This document shows positions 45,747 to 54,903 of a DNA stretch of 64,000 bases, piece after piece. This DNA is from Bacteroides faecis MAJ27. GTDB lineage: Bacteria; Bacteroidota; Bacteroidia; Bacteroidales; Bacteroidaceae. The stretch lies in the NCBI RefSeq assembly GCF_900106755.1, contig NZ_FNNN01000004.1, forward strand, positions 186,001 to 250,000. The letters are read 5' to 3'. Below the pieces are notes generated by a model, which saw nothing but the letters and a program-made list of their open reading frames with translations, made no database searches and had not been told where the DNA came from. How positions within the stretch are numbered: position 1 is the first letter of the stretch; the number at the start of each line of letters is the position of its first letter. A program made the translations under genes and the position numbers.

Positions 45747-46412
45747 ATGAAAAGTTTAAATTACTGGATTTTGATGCTATTAATGGCAACTTCATGCCTC
45801 ACATTAGCTTCTTGTGGAGACGACGACGACGAACAAGGAAACGAAAACACAAAAAAATGTTATATAGACACTGATGGAAGACATGTCGACTTCAAGTATG
45901 CTTATCTTTCAATAGATGAACCCTCCTATTCTGGCGGTTTATATGAGTACGAACTTGAATTCTCTAATATTGACTATTTTTATTATACTAAAAAACAAGA
46001 AGAAATTATTGGTAAAAAAGTGTCTTTTGCAGTCATCTCTTTTGTTTCACCTAAGAAATATGACATTAATTCTCTTCCTGAAGGAGATTTTCCTTTTCAA
46101 GCATATTATAGTAGTAAAAAAGATGACTATTATTATGACTGTGAAATTAATATCAATTGTGTAAAAAATAGTGATGGAAGTGACTATTGTGAACAATATT
46201 ATGAGGCAGATTGGAACAAGGGATATCAATCAAGCGATCTAATCATTAGCAAGACATCAGATGGACTGTATAAAATAGAAATTAAAAATCTGAATTTAGA
46301 AGCCGCTCAACCCGGCGAATTTGACATAGAACAAAATAAAGAACGTAAAACTACCGGTTCATTCTATTTTGAAGGAAGATTCGAAGATATATCTTCTTTA
46401 GATTTTGATTAA
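45747..46412 (+). CDS. Hypothetical lipoprotein, AT-rich
   Basis: 221 residues from ATG 45747 (MKSLNYWILMLLMATSCLTLASC, lipidation near Cys23, followed by GDDDDEQ, a strongly acidic surface-export type sequence). The mature part is rich in Tyr, Asp, Asn and Lys. It has repeated short beta-like segments (YAYLSIDEPSYSGG, VKNSDGSDYCEQYYEADW) and ends GSFYFEGRFEDISSLDFD. No family is recognised. Its codons are clearly richer in A/T than those of the neighbours, which suggests recent acquisition or fast evolution. It stands alone, with its own -7 box and terminator. Confidence 0.8.
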   Translation: MKSLNYWILMLLMATSCLTLASCGDDDDEQGNENTKKCYIDTDGRHVDFKYAYLSIDEPSYSGGLYEYELEFSNIDYFYYTKKQEEIIGKKVSFAVISFVSPKKYDINSLPEGDFPFQAYYSSKKDDYYYDCEININCVKNSDGSDYCEQYYEADWNKGYQSSDLIISKTSDGLYKIEIKNLNLEAAQPGEFDIEQNKERKTTGSFYFEGRFEDISSLDFD

Positions 46413-46434
46413 AAACATATAATGGACACATACT

Positions 46435-46492
46435 AAAAGCCCCTTTCGATTTTCTATTTTTTTAATTCAAAAGAAAATCGAAATAGGCTTTT
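46435..46492. terminator. Bidirectional terminator between the lipoprotein and the small membrane protein
   Basis: A long stem: AAAAGCC..TTTCGATTTTC on the left (from 46435) and GAAAATCGAAA..GGCTTTT on the right, around a T-rich loop. It separates convergent genes. Confidence 0.75.
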
Positions 46493-46508
46493 GCTATATT
46501 CCCCCCTT

Positions 46509-46670
46509 TTATTCGCAAGAGATCTCAATGGTTTGCACCTGTTCCAAATACTTTTTTGTAGCACCAACCAGCGAACTCCCCATATAATACAAAAACATCA
46601 GGCTGACAATAATCATCAATGCACCGATCATCGCAAAGCGACTTCTTTGCTCCAACATACTACTACTCAT
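46509..46670 (-). CDS. 53-residue single-span membrane protein
   Basis: A complete small ORF read on the minus strand: ATG 46670, TAA at 46509-46511. It starts MSSSMLEQRSRFAMIGALMI, has one membrane segment (about 13-37, with GALMIIVSLMFLYYMGSSLV) and ends in a polar tail, KKYLEQVQTIEISCE. A purine-rich site (GAGGAGAAAGAG) precedes the ATG and a -7 box lies upstream. The hydrophobic-then-charged build, start context and own promoter favour a real gene. It is divergent from the hydrogenase operon. Function unknown. Confidence 0.6.
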   Translation of the reverse strand: MSSSMLEQRSRFAMIGALMIIVSLMFLYYMGSSLVGATKKYLEQVQTIEISCE

Positions 46671-46700
46671 ATCTCTTTCTCCTCTCTATTTTATGCTTCA

Positions 46701-46708
46701 CAAAGATA
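46701..46708 (-). promoter_or_regulatory. -7 box of the small membrane protein
   Basis: TATCTTTG on the minus strand, 30 bases before the ATG at 46670. Confidence 0.5.
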
Positions 46709-46889
46709 ACACCGGAATGCTACAAAAAATTGACAAGAATGTTTCAAAAAACTTAAATATTGAATTTATTTAACCAACCGGAAAGACATAACTTCTTATA
46801 TTCGGATTGTTTTATCCATCCGGAAACATGAATGTAACAATCTGCGACATTCAATTTAACGATTATTAGTTTATCCGCAAACTAGTTAC

Positions 46890-46897
46890 TATCTTTG
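46890..46897 (+). promoter_or_regulatory. -7 box of the hydrogenase operon
   Basis: TATCTTTG, a perfect TAnnTTTG, ending 29 bases before the ATG at 46927. The -33 box is not clear. Confidence 0.55.
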
Positions 46898-46926
46898 CAC
46901 CCACTAACAATCCTTTTAATTACTAT

Positions 46927-48396
46927 ATGGCTTTTACGAATAATATTATGATTGTCCGGCACAAATTGCTGGCTGACCTTGTCAGACTCTGGAAAAACGA
47001 CCAGTTAGTAGAAAAAATAGACCGCCTCCCTATTGAGCTGAGTCCGCGCAAATCAAAACCGCTGGGACGTTGCTGCGTACATAAAGAACGCGCTGTATGG
47101 AGATACAAAACTTTTCCGCTGATGGGACTGGATATGACAGATGAACACGACGAAGTAACTCCTCTCTCCGAATATGCACGGATGGCACTGGACCGTCCGG
47201 AGCCAAGTAAGGAGAATATCATGTGCGTCATTGATGAAGCCTGTTCTTCCTGCGTACAGATTAATTACGAAATTACCAATCTTTGCCGGGGATGCGTGGC
47301 ACGCAGCTGCTACATGAACTGCCCCAAAGATGCGATACGTTTCAAGAAAAACGGTCAGGCAATGATTGATCACGATACTTGTGTCAGTTGTGGTATTTGT
47401 CATAAGAGTTGCCCTTATCATGCGATTGTATATATCCCTGTGCCCTGCGAAGAGTCCTGCCCGGTGAAAGCTATAAAAAAAGACGAACATGGCGTGGAGT
47501 ACATTGACGAGAGCAAATGTATCTATTGCGGAAAGTGTATGAATGCCTGTCCATTCGGTGCTATCTTCGAAATCTCACAGACATTCGACGTATTGCAGCG
47601 AATCAAGAAAGGAGAAAAGATGGTTGCCATCATCGCTCCGTCTATCCTCGGACAGTTCAAAACGTCTATTGAACAGGTGTACGGTGCTTTCAAAGAGATA
47701 GGCTTCACCGATATCATCGAAGTAGCCGAAGGAGCCATGATGACCACCAGCAACGAAGCACACGAACTGTTGGAAAAACTGGAAGAAGGACAGAAATTCA
47801 TGACTACTTCCTGTTGCCCCTCTTACATCGAACTGGTAGAGAAACATCTGACAGAAATGAAACCATACGTTTCTACCACAGGATCACCGATGTATTATGC
47901 AGCAAGAATCGCTAAAGAGAAGCATCCCGATGCGAAGATTGTATTTGTCGGTCCATGTGTAGCCAAACGGAAAGAGGTACGCCGTGACGAAGCGGTAGAC
48001 TATATCCTGACTTTCGAGGAAGTCGGTTCTATCCTTGATGGAATGGACATTCAACTGGAGCAGGTGGATTCTTTCTCCATCCTGCATACTTCCGTACGCG
48101 AAGCACATGGTTTTGCGCAGGCCGGCGGTGTGATGGGAGCAGTGAAGGCATATCTGAAAGAGGAAGCGGATAAGATCAATGCTATCCAGGTATCAGATAT
48201 CAACAAAAAGAATATAGCCTTGCTGCGTGCCTGTGCCAAAACAGGAAAAGCAGCGGGACAATTTATCGAAGTGATGGCTTGCGAAGGCGGTTGCATCACC
48301 GGACCAAGTACACACAATGACATTGTTTCAGGACGTCGTCAATTGGTACAAGAGCTGCTCAAGCGAAAAGAAAGCTATGAGACAATGGGTAGATAA
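46927..48396 (+). CDS. Monomeric [FeFe] hydrogenase (group B-like)
   Basis: 489 residues, cytoplasmic. After an unusual N-terminal region of about 100 residues it carries Cys-rich FeS motifs: CSSC..CRGC..CYMNCPKDAIRF, CVSCGICHKSCPYHAI, CEESCPVKAI and CIYCGKCMNACPFGAIF. The H-cluster domain has the three signatures: L1 TSCCPSY (about residue 293), L2 GPCVAKRKE (about 342) and L3 EVMACEGGCITGP (about 448). These differ from group A enzymes, whose L1 usually ends in Trp and whose L3 has GGG. The maturases HydE, HydG and HydF follow directly. It probably evolves H2 from reduced ferredoxin, disposing of electrons from fermentation. The active-site gene is complete. Confidence 0.93.
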   Translation: MAFTNNIMIVRHKLLADLVRLWKNDQLVEKIDRLPIELSPRKSKPLGRCCVHKERAVWRYKTFPLMGLDMTDEHDEVTPLSEYARMALDRPEPSKENIMCVIDEACSSCVQINYEITNLCRGCVARSCYMNCPKDAIRFKKNGQAMIDHDTCVSCGICHKSCPYHAIVYIPVPCEESCPVKAIKKDEHGVEYIDESKCIYCGKCMNACPFGAIFEISQTFDVLQRIKKGEKMVAIIAPSILGQFKTSIEQVYGAFKEIGFTDIIEVAEGAMMTTSNEAHELLEKLEEGQKFMTTSCCPSYIELVEKHLTEMKPYVSTTGSPMYYAARIAKEKHPDAKIVFVGPCVAKRKEVRRDEAVDYILTFEEVGSILDGMDIQLEQVDSFSILHTSVREAHGFAQAGGVMGAVKAYLKEEADKINAIQVSDINKKNIALLRACAKTGKAAGQFIEVMACEGGCITGPSTHNDIVSGRRQLVQELLKRKESYETMGR

Positions 48397-49414
48397 ACTA
48401 CGAAAAGAAAGGACACTCCGACCGGAAGAATTTCGGCAACTGTTGACCGAATGTGACGGAGAATTATTGCGCTATATCAACGAACAGGCGCAAGAAGTCA
48501 GCCTCCGTCATTTCGGTAACCGGATTTTTATTCGCGGGCTTATTGAAGTCAGCAACTGTTGCCGGAATAACTGCTATTACTGCGGTATCCGGAAAGGAAA
48601 TCCGAATCTGGAACGTTATCGGCTAACCGCAAAAAGCATACTGGATTGCTGCAAGCAGGGCTATGAACTCGGTTTCCGCACATTTGTGCTGCAAGGAGGA
48701 GAAGATCCTGTACTGACAGATGAACGGATAGAAAGTATAGTCTCAGCGATTCACCGGAATTATCCCGATTGTGCCATTACACTGTCACTCGGTGAAAAGC
48801 CGTGTGAAGCATACGAACGTTTTTTCCAAGCAGGTGCCAACCGCTATCTGCTGCGTCACGAGACTTATGATAAATCGCATTATCGGCAACTACACCCCGA
48901 GGGTATGTCGTGCGGACATCGTCTGCAATGCTTGCAGGATTTAAAAGAAATCGGTTATCAGACGGGAACCGGGATCATGGTCGGCAGTCCGGGGCAGACA
49001 GTGGAACATCTGATCCAGGACATTTTGTTTATCGAACAATTTCGTCCCGAAATGATTGGTATCGGTCCTTTCCTGCCTCATCGTAACACCCCTTTTGCCC
49101 AGTCCCCCTGCGGAACCGTGGAACAGACCATCCTTTTATTATCCATCTTCCGACTGATGCATCCGTCGGCACTGATTCCGGCCACCACAGCACTGGCTAC
49201 ACTCACTCCCGACGGACGGGAACGGGGAATACTGGCTGGCGCCAATGTGGTCATGCCCAATCTGTCGCCACAGGAAGAACGTAAAAAATACAATCTGTAT
49301 AACAACAAAGCCTCCCTCGGAGCGGAATCTGCGGAAGGACTTAGAATATTACAACAACAGTTGGAAAACATCGGTTATCAAATCTCCTTCGACAGAGGCG
49401 ATTACAAACAATAA
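48377..49414 (+). CDS. hydE: [FeFe] hydrogenase H-cluster maturase HydE (radical SAM)
   Basis: 345 residues from ATG 48377 (MRQWVDKLRKERTLRPEEF), overlapping the hydrogenase by 20 bases; a start at 48317 would give a longer overlap and no match to the family. The radical SAM motif CCRNNCYYC (CX3CX2C) is in EVSNCCRNNCYYCGIRKGN, followed by LQGGEDP and the barrel. HydE takes part in building the dithiolate bridge and the 2Fe subcluster. It is followed four bases later by HydG. Confidence 0.95.
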   Translation: MRQWVDKLRKERTLRPEEFRQLLTECDGELLRYINEQAQEVSLRHFGNRIFIRGLIEVSNCCRNNCYYCGIRKGNPNLERYRLTAKSILDCCKQGYELGFRTFVLQGGEDPVLTDERIESIVSAIHRNYPDCAITLSLGEKPCEAYERFFQAGANRYLLRHETYDKSHYRQLHPEGMSCGHRLQCLQDLKEIGYQTGTGIMVGSPGQTVEHLIQDILFIEQFRPEMIGIGPFLPHRNTPFAQSPCGTVEQTILLLSIFRLMHPSALIPATTALATLTPDGRERGILAGANVVMPNLSPQEERKKYNLYNNKASLGAESAEGLRILQQQLENIGYQISFDRGDYKQ

Positions 49415-49418
49415 AGAA

Positions 49419-50837
49419 ATGTATAAAGTAGATTCATCCCAAGCAGAAAAATTCATTCATCATGAAGAAATTCTGGAAACTCTTGAATATGCACGGAATC
49501 ACAAAGACAACCGCACATTCATAGAACAGCTGATCGAAAAAGCCGCTCTTTGCAAAGGATTGACGCATCGCGAAGCAGCCACCCTGCTGGAATGTGACCA
49601 GCCTGACCTGATAGAACGAATCTTCCATCTCGCCAAAGAAATCAAACAGAAGTTTTACGGCAACCGCATTGTCATGTTCGCGCCACTCTACTTGTCAAAT
49701 TATTGCGTAAACGGGTGTGTGTATTGCCCATATCACGCAAAGAACAAAACAATCGCCCGCAAAAAACTGACACAGGAAGAAATTCGCAAAGAAGTAATCG
49801 CCTTGCAGGATATGGGGCATAAACGTCTGGCACTCGAAGCCGGAGAACATCCGACACTGAATTCACTGGAATATATACTGGAATCTATCCGGACCATTTA
49901 TAGCATCAAACACAAGAATGGGGCTATCCGCCGGGTTAATGTGAATATCGCAGCCACTACCGTCGAAAACTATCGCCGGTTGAAAGATGCCGGTATCGGT
50001 ACCTATATCTTATTTCAGGAAACATATCACAAAGAGAACTACGAAGCCCTCCATCCCACCGGGCCAAAAAGCAACTACGCTTATCATACGGAAGCAATGG
50101 ACCGTGCCATGGAAGGAGGAATCGATGACGTAGGAATGGGAGTACTTTTCGGATTGAACACTTACCGTTATGACTTCGTAGGATTGTTGATGCATGCAGA
50201 ACATCTGGAAGCCCGTTTCGGTGTAGGTCCCCATACTATCAGCGTACCCCGTATCTGTTCGGCAGATGATATTGATGCGGGAGATTTTCCCAATGCAATT
50301 TCAGATGATATATTCAGCAAGATTGTAGCCGTCATCCGAATAGCAGTTCCTTATACCGGAATGATTATATCAACCAGAGAGTCACAAGAGTCCCGCGAAA
50401 AGGTTCTTGAACTCGGCATCTCACAGATCAGTGGCGGTTCCCGTACAAGTGTAGGCGGATATGCAAAGACAGAGCTTCCGGAAGACAACTCTTCACAATT
50501 TGATGTGAGCGATACCCGGACGCTGGACGAAGTGGTCAACTGGTTGCTCGAATCCGGACATATCCCCAGTTTCTGCACCGCCTGTTATCGGGAAGGACGG
50601 ACCGGTGACCGGTTTATGTCTTTAGTCAAATCGGGCCAGATAGCCAACTGCTGCGGACCGAACGCATTAATGACTCTGAAAGAATACCTCGAAGATTATG
50701 CATCGGAAGATACCCGAATCAAAGGAATGAAGTTGATAGCTAAAGAGACCGACCGGATTCCGAACCCAAAAATCAGAGAAATAGCGATTCGAAATCTAAA
50801 AGAAATAGCGGAAGGAAAAAGAGATTTCAGATTTTAA
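49419..50837 (+). CDS. hydG: [FeFe] hydrogenase H-cluster maturase HydG (tyrosine lyase)
   Basis: 472 residues from ATG 49419 (MYKVDSSQAEKFIHHEEIL); the longer frame overlaps hydE heavily. The N-terminal radical SAM cluster motif is in LYLSNYCVNGCVYCPYH. The C-terminal auxiliary cluster motif is in SFCTACYREGRTGDRFM with the later Cys in ANCCGPNAL. HydG cleaves tyrosine to give the CO and CN ligands of the H-cluster. Part of the hydrogenase operon. Confidence 0.97.
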   Translation: MYKVDSSQAEKFIHHEEILETLEYARNHKDNRTFIEQLIEKAALCKGLTHREAATLLECDQPDLIERIFHLAKEIKQKFYGNRIVMFAPLYLSNYCVNGCVYCPYHAKNKTIARKKLTQEEIRKEVIALQDMGHKRLALEAGEHPTLNSLEYILESIRTIYSIKHKNGAIRRVNVNIAATTVENYRRLKDAGIGTYILFQETYHKENYEALHPTGPKSNYAYHTEAMDRAMEGGIDDVGMGVLFGLNTYRYDFVGLLMHAEHLEARFGVGPHTISVPRICSADDIDAGDFPNAISDDIFSKIVAVIRIAVPYTGMIISTRESQESREKVLELGISQISGGSRTSVGGYAKTELPEDNSSQFDVSDTRTLDEVVNWLLESGHIPSFCTACYREGRTGDRFMSLVKSGQIANCCGPNALMTLKEYLEDYASEDTRIKGMKLIAKETDRIPNPKIREIAIRNLKEIAEGKRDFRF

Positions 50838-50848
50838 TTCATCATAAA

Positions 50849-50934
50849 TTAGGCACGGATGACGCGGATTACACAGTTCTTATTAATGTGTTAACGCAAA
50901 ACAAAACCGTGTAATCCGCATCATCCGTGCCTAA
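50849..50934. repeat. Hairpin with 26-bp arms between hydG and hydF
   Basis: Arms 50849-50874 and 50909-50934 match in 25 of 26 positions (core GGCACGGATGACGCGGATTA and its complement), around a 34-base loop. No T-run follows. I recall the same word in intergenic repeats of other Bacteroides, but did not check. It splits the hydrogenase operon. Confidence 0.85.
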
Positions 50935-50995
50935 ATAATTATAAATATCTGATTCTCAATTTAAGTAGAAAACAACATTATTTATATCCACTTAT

Positions 50996-52213
50996 ATGCA
51001 TAGCAGTTTTACTCCCAATGCCAGCCGGCTCCATATCGCCCTCTTCGGAAAGCGCAATAGCGGGAAATCTTCCCTGATCAATGTGCTGACCGGGCAGGAT
51101 ACCGCTCTTGTTTCCGACACTCCCGGAACAACGACCGACCCCGTACAGAAAGCAATGGAAATTCACGGTATCGGTCCTTGCCTGTTCATAGACACTCCGG
51201 GATTCGACGATGAAGGCAAATTAGGAAACATGCGCATCGAACGTACATGGAAAGCCGTAGAAAAAACCGATATTGCCATTCTGCTTTGTGCAGGTGATGC
51301 CTCCATAGAAATACCCGAAGATGCGGATTTCACCGAAGAACTTCACTGGCTGGAACAACTCAAAGCAAAAAACATTCCGACTATTCTGCTTATCAACAAG
51401 GCAGATATACGAAAATCCCCCGCATCACTCGCTACCCGAATAAAAGAAACTTTTGGGAATCATCCTCTCTTGGTCAGTGCCAAAGAGCGGACAGGCATAG
51501 AACTGATACGCCAGGCGATTCTGGAAAAACTGCCGGAAGATTACAATCAGCAAAGTATCACAGGCAGATTAGTAACAGAAGGAGACCTCGTCTTACTGGT
51601 TATGCCACAAGATATTCAGGCTCCTAAAGGGAGACTGATTTTGCCACAAGTACAAACCATGCGGGAACTGCTCGACAAGAAATGTCTGATCATGAGCTGC
51701 ACCACAGATAAATTATCAGAAACATTGCAAGCTCTCGCCCGCCCTCCTAAACTAATTATTACAGACTCACAAGTATTCAAAACAGTCTACGAGCAAAAAC
51801 CGACAGAAAGCAGACTGACCTCTTTTTCTGTTCTTTTTGCAGGTTATAAAGGAGATATCGGATACTATGTAGAAAGTGTCTCAGCCATCGAAAGCCTGAC
51901 AGAATCCTCCCGCATACTGATAGCCGAAGCTTGTACACATGCCCCTCTATCCGAAGATATCGGCAGAGTAAAGCTCCCACGCTTATTGCGAAAGCGGATT
52001 GGAGAAAAGTTACAAATAGACATCGTGGCAGGAACCGATTTTCCACAAGATCTCACTCCCTATTCTTTGGTTATCCATTGCGGCGCCTGTATGTTCAACC
52101 GCAAATATGTACTGAATCGTATCGAAAGAGCCAGGCAACAGAACGTACCGATGACAAATTACGGAGTGGCTATTGCTTTCCTCAACGGGATACTTAATCA
52201 AATAGAATATTAA
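50996..52213 (+). CDS. hydF: [FeFe] hydrogenase H-cluster maturation GTPase HydF
   Basis: 405 residues. The N-terminal GTPase domain has the P-loop GKRNSGKSS, the switch DTPGTTTDP, DTPGFDDEG and NKAD. The C-terminal domain has the FeS-binding HCGACMFN region (the family CxHx..HCxxC pattern) and VPMTNYGVAIAFLNGIL. HydF is the scaffold on which the 2Fe subcluster is assembled before transfer to the hydrogenase. It is separated from hydG by 158 bases holding a large inverted repeat, yet follows the same direction. Confidence 0.95.
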   Translation: MHSSFTPNASRLHIALFGKRNSGKSSLINVLTGQDTALVSDTPGTTTDPVQKAMEIHGIGPCLFIDTPGFDDEGKLGNMRIERTWKAVEKTDIAILLCAGDASIEIPEDADFTEELHWLEQLKAKNIPTILLINKADIRKSPASLATRIKETFGNHPLLVSAKERTGIELIRQAILEKLPEDYNQQSITGRLVTEGDLVLLVMPQDIQAPKGRLILPQVQTMRELLDKKCLIMSCTTDKLSETLQALARPPKLIITDSQVFKTVYEQKPTESRLTSFSVLFAGYKGDIGYYVESVSAIESLTESSRILIAEACTHAPLSEDIGRVKLPRLLRKRIGEKLQIDIVAGTDFPQDLTPYSLVIHCGACMFNRKYVLNRIERARQQNVPMTNYGVAIAFLNGILNQIEY

Positions 52214-52301
52214 AATAAAAAGAACATTTGGTTGCATGCTTCAAGCATTTGTCTTATATTAGTCACGCAATCAAATATTTATTAACTTTAGACATAGACA
52301 A

Positions 52302-54839
52302 ATGAAAAAGAGAACTATGGCTTTAGCCATCTTTCTGGCAACCGGTGTTACTATTCAAGCACAAGACAGACTGACACAGTACAAAGTCCGGAATGCCATC
52401 AGCGTTCGTACCCCCATTATGAACGACAGCATCAATCCTAAAGGAGAAAAACACACTAAAAAGATGTTACTCCAAACCCCAGTCGTACTGCACTTACCGG
52501 ATACACCGATGCAGTCACTCACTACTGACACAGCAGGGTATCTAAGTTTTGAAAAAGCGGATAAAGACAACAAACTTTACCTGGTCAAGACGCAGATTCG
52601 TGCAGAGCGCTTCTTGAAAGGGAAGTTGAAAATCACCTCTCCCGTCCGCTGGGAAGTCTTTATTGACGGAGCCTCCAAACAAGTGAAGGATGCGGCAGAG
52701 GACAGTATCACTTCCGGATCATCACGCGACATAGCCCTTAGCCTGGAACCCGAACGGGATTACGAAATTATCATCAAACTGCTTTCTGCTGCCGATGACA
52801 AAGCCACTCCAACGCTGAAATGCGAACTGATCAAAGACGAGAAATTCAAAGACATTCCCTGCAACTTAGATCCGGAAGCACGAAAACGTTTTTCCCTTGA
52901 CAATACAGTATATGGAAGCCGGGCCATCGCTGTTTCTGTCTCTCCCAGCGGAAAATATCTGTTGACCCGCTACTGGGACAACCACGCTGCCAAACGTTCA
53001 CGTACCTATTGCGAACTGACAGAGCTAAAATCCGGTAAAGTACTCCTGACCAATCTCAGAGACGGTATGAGCTGGATGCCGAAAAGCGATAAACTATACT
53101 ATACAGTAACTGCCCTGGCCGGAAATGATGTAATCAGTCTCGATCCTGTCACACTCCGCGAAGAGACTATCCTACAGAGTATCCCTGAGCAGAGTTTCAC
53201 CTGGTCACCCAACGAAGATTTCCTGATTTACTATCCCCGTGAGGAAGGAGTAAAGGAGGATGGGCCTCTCCGTCGTATCGTTAGTCCGGCAGACCGTATT
53301 CCGAATACTCGCGGACGGAGTTTCTTAGCTAAATATAACCTGTCCGACGGAGTTTCCGAACGACTGACCTATGGTAACCACAGCACTTACCTGCAGGACA
53401 TTTCGCCGGACGGAAAATACATGCTATATAGTACCTCTAAAGAAAATATCACTCAACGTCCGTTCTCTTTATCCTCACTCTATCAAGTAGATCTGGAAAC
53501 ATTGAAAGTCGATACTCTCTTCTACGAAGACCGTTTTCTGGGTGGTGCAGGCTATTCACCGGATGGAAAACAGTTACTGCTGACAGGCAGCCCCGAAGCC
53601 TTCGGCGGCATTGGAAAGAACTGTGGCGATCATCCTATCGCCAATGATTTCGATACCCAGGCTTTCATCATGGACCTCGCTACCCGTAAGATACAACCAA
53701 TCACCAGAGATTTCAACCCCACTGTCAGCCCCTTGCAGTGGAACCGTGGAGATGGTTGCATCTACTTTAACACGGAAGATGAAGACTGCAAAAACATCTA
53801 TCGTTATTCACCGAAAGACGGACGTTTTGAAAAACTGAATCTGGAAACAGATGTCACCACTAACTTCGCTCTGTCCGAGTATAATCCGGGCATAGCCGCT
53901 TATATCGGTCAGTCGGATTACAATGCGGGAGCTGCCTACCTCTATGACATGAAGAAAAAAACGTCCCGCCTGCTGGCCGATCCGATGAAACCGATTCTGG
54001 ATAAAATAGAATTGGGAAAAATAGAACCGTGGAACTTTACCGCTTCCGATGGAACTGTCATCACAGGTAAGATGTGTCTGCCTCCGAATTTCGATCCTAA
54101 CAAGAAATATCCGATGATTGTATATTACTATGGCGGCACGTCCCCGACTACCCGCGGAATCAGTAATCCGTATTGCGCGCAATTATTCGCTTCACGTGAT
54201 TATGTAGTATATGTCATCCAGCCTAGCGGGACAACCGGCTTCGGGCAGGAGTTCTCCGCCCGCCATGTCAATGCTTGGGGGAAACGTACAGCAGATGATA
54301 TCATCGAAGGTACAAAGCAGTTCTGCAAGGAGCATCCGTTTGTGGACGATAAAAAAATCGGTTGTCTCGGTGCTTCCTATGGAGGCTTCATGACGCAGTA
54401 TTTGCAGACACAGACCGATATTTTTGCCGCAGCCGTATCACACGCGGGCATCAGTGATGTAACCAGCTACTGGGGTGAAGGTTATTGGGGATATTCCTAC
54501 AATGCTATCGCCGCTGCTGACAGTTATCCGTGGAAGGACCCGGAATTATTCACCAAGCAAGGCTCTCTGTTCAACGCCGACAAAATCAACACTCCATTGC
54601 TGTTGCTTCACGGTACGGTAGATACGAATGTACCTGTCGGCGAAAGTATCCAGCTTTTCAATGCGCTGAAAATACTTGGCAAAACGGTAGAACTTGTAAC
54701 CGTAGACGAAGAGAATCACTTTATTTCCGATTACGACAAGCGAATCAAATGGCATAATTCTATTATGGCATGGTTTGCACGCTGGTTGCAGAATCAACCG
54801 GAATGGTGGAATGAAATGTATCCGGAACGCCACTTATAA
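52302..54839 (+). CDS. S9 (prolyl oligopeptidase/DPP IV-type) secreted peptidase
   Basis: 845 residues. Signal peptide MKKRTMALAIFLATGVTIQAQ. The N-terminal two thirds form a beta-propeller-like region (repeated WSPNEDFL, ISPDGKYMLY, YSPDGKQLLLTG). The C-terminal alpha/beta-hydrolase domain has the triad Ser692 in GASYGGF, Asp774 in HGTVDTNVP and His806 in DEENHFIS. The family cleaves dipeptides or short peptides after Pro or Ala; the exact specificity cannot be told. It probably acts in the periplasm. A strong terminator follows. Confidence 0.93.
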   Translation: MKKRTMALAIFLATGVTIQAQDRLTQYKVRNAISVRTPIMNDSINPKGEKHTKKMLLQTPVVLHLPDTPMQSLTTDTAGYLSFEKADKDNKLYLVKTQIRAERFLKGKLKITSPVRWEVFIDGASKQVKDAAEDSITSGSSRDIALSLEPERDYEIIIKLLSAADDKATPTLKCELIKDEKFKDIPCNLDPEARKRFSLDNTVYGSRAIAVSVSPSGKYLLTRYWDNHAAKRSRTYCELTELKSGKVLLTNLRDGMSWMPKSDKLYYTVTALAGNDVISLDPVTLREETILQSIPEQSFTWSPNEDFLIYYPREEGVKEDGPLRRIVSPADRIPNTRGRSFLAKYNLSDGVSERLTYGNHSTYLQDISPDGKYMLYSTSKENITQRPFSLSSLYQVDLETLKVDTLFYEDRFLGGAGYSPDGKQLLLTGSPEAFGGIGKNCGDHPIANDFDTQAFIMDLATRKIQPITRDFNPTVSPLQWNRGDGCIYFNTEDEDCKNIYRYSPKDGRFEKLNLETDVTTNFALSEYNPGIAAYIGQSDYNAGAAYLYDMKKKTSRLLADPMKPILDKIELGKIEPWNFTASDGTVITGKMCLPPNFDPNKKYPMIVYYYGGTSPTTRGISNPYCAQLFASRDYVVYVIQPSGTTGFGQEFSARHVNAWGKRTADDIIEGTKQFCKEHPFVDDKKIGCLGASYGGFMTQYLQTQTDIFAAAVSHAGISDVTSYWGEGYWGYSYNAIAAADSYPWKDPELFTKQGSLFNADKINTPLLLLHGTVDTNVPVGESIQLFNALKILGKTVELVTVDEENHFISDYDKRIKWHNSIMAWFARWLQNQPEWWNEMYPERHL

Positions 54840-54844
54840 TAGAA

Positions 54845-54888
54845 AATTCGTGCAGCATCCTTTGCGTTCGCTGCACGAATTATTTTTT
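54845..54888 (+). terminator. Terminator of the S9 peptidase
   Basis: AATTCGTGCAGC (54845-54856) pairs perfectly with GCTGCACGAATT (54870-54881), followed by T's. Confidence 0.88.
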
Positions 54889-54903
54889 ATCCTAAAACGC
54901 ATT

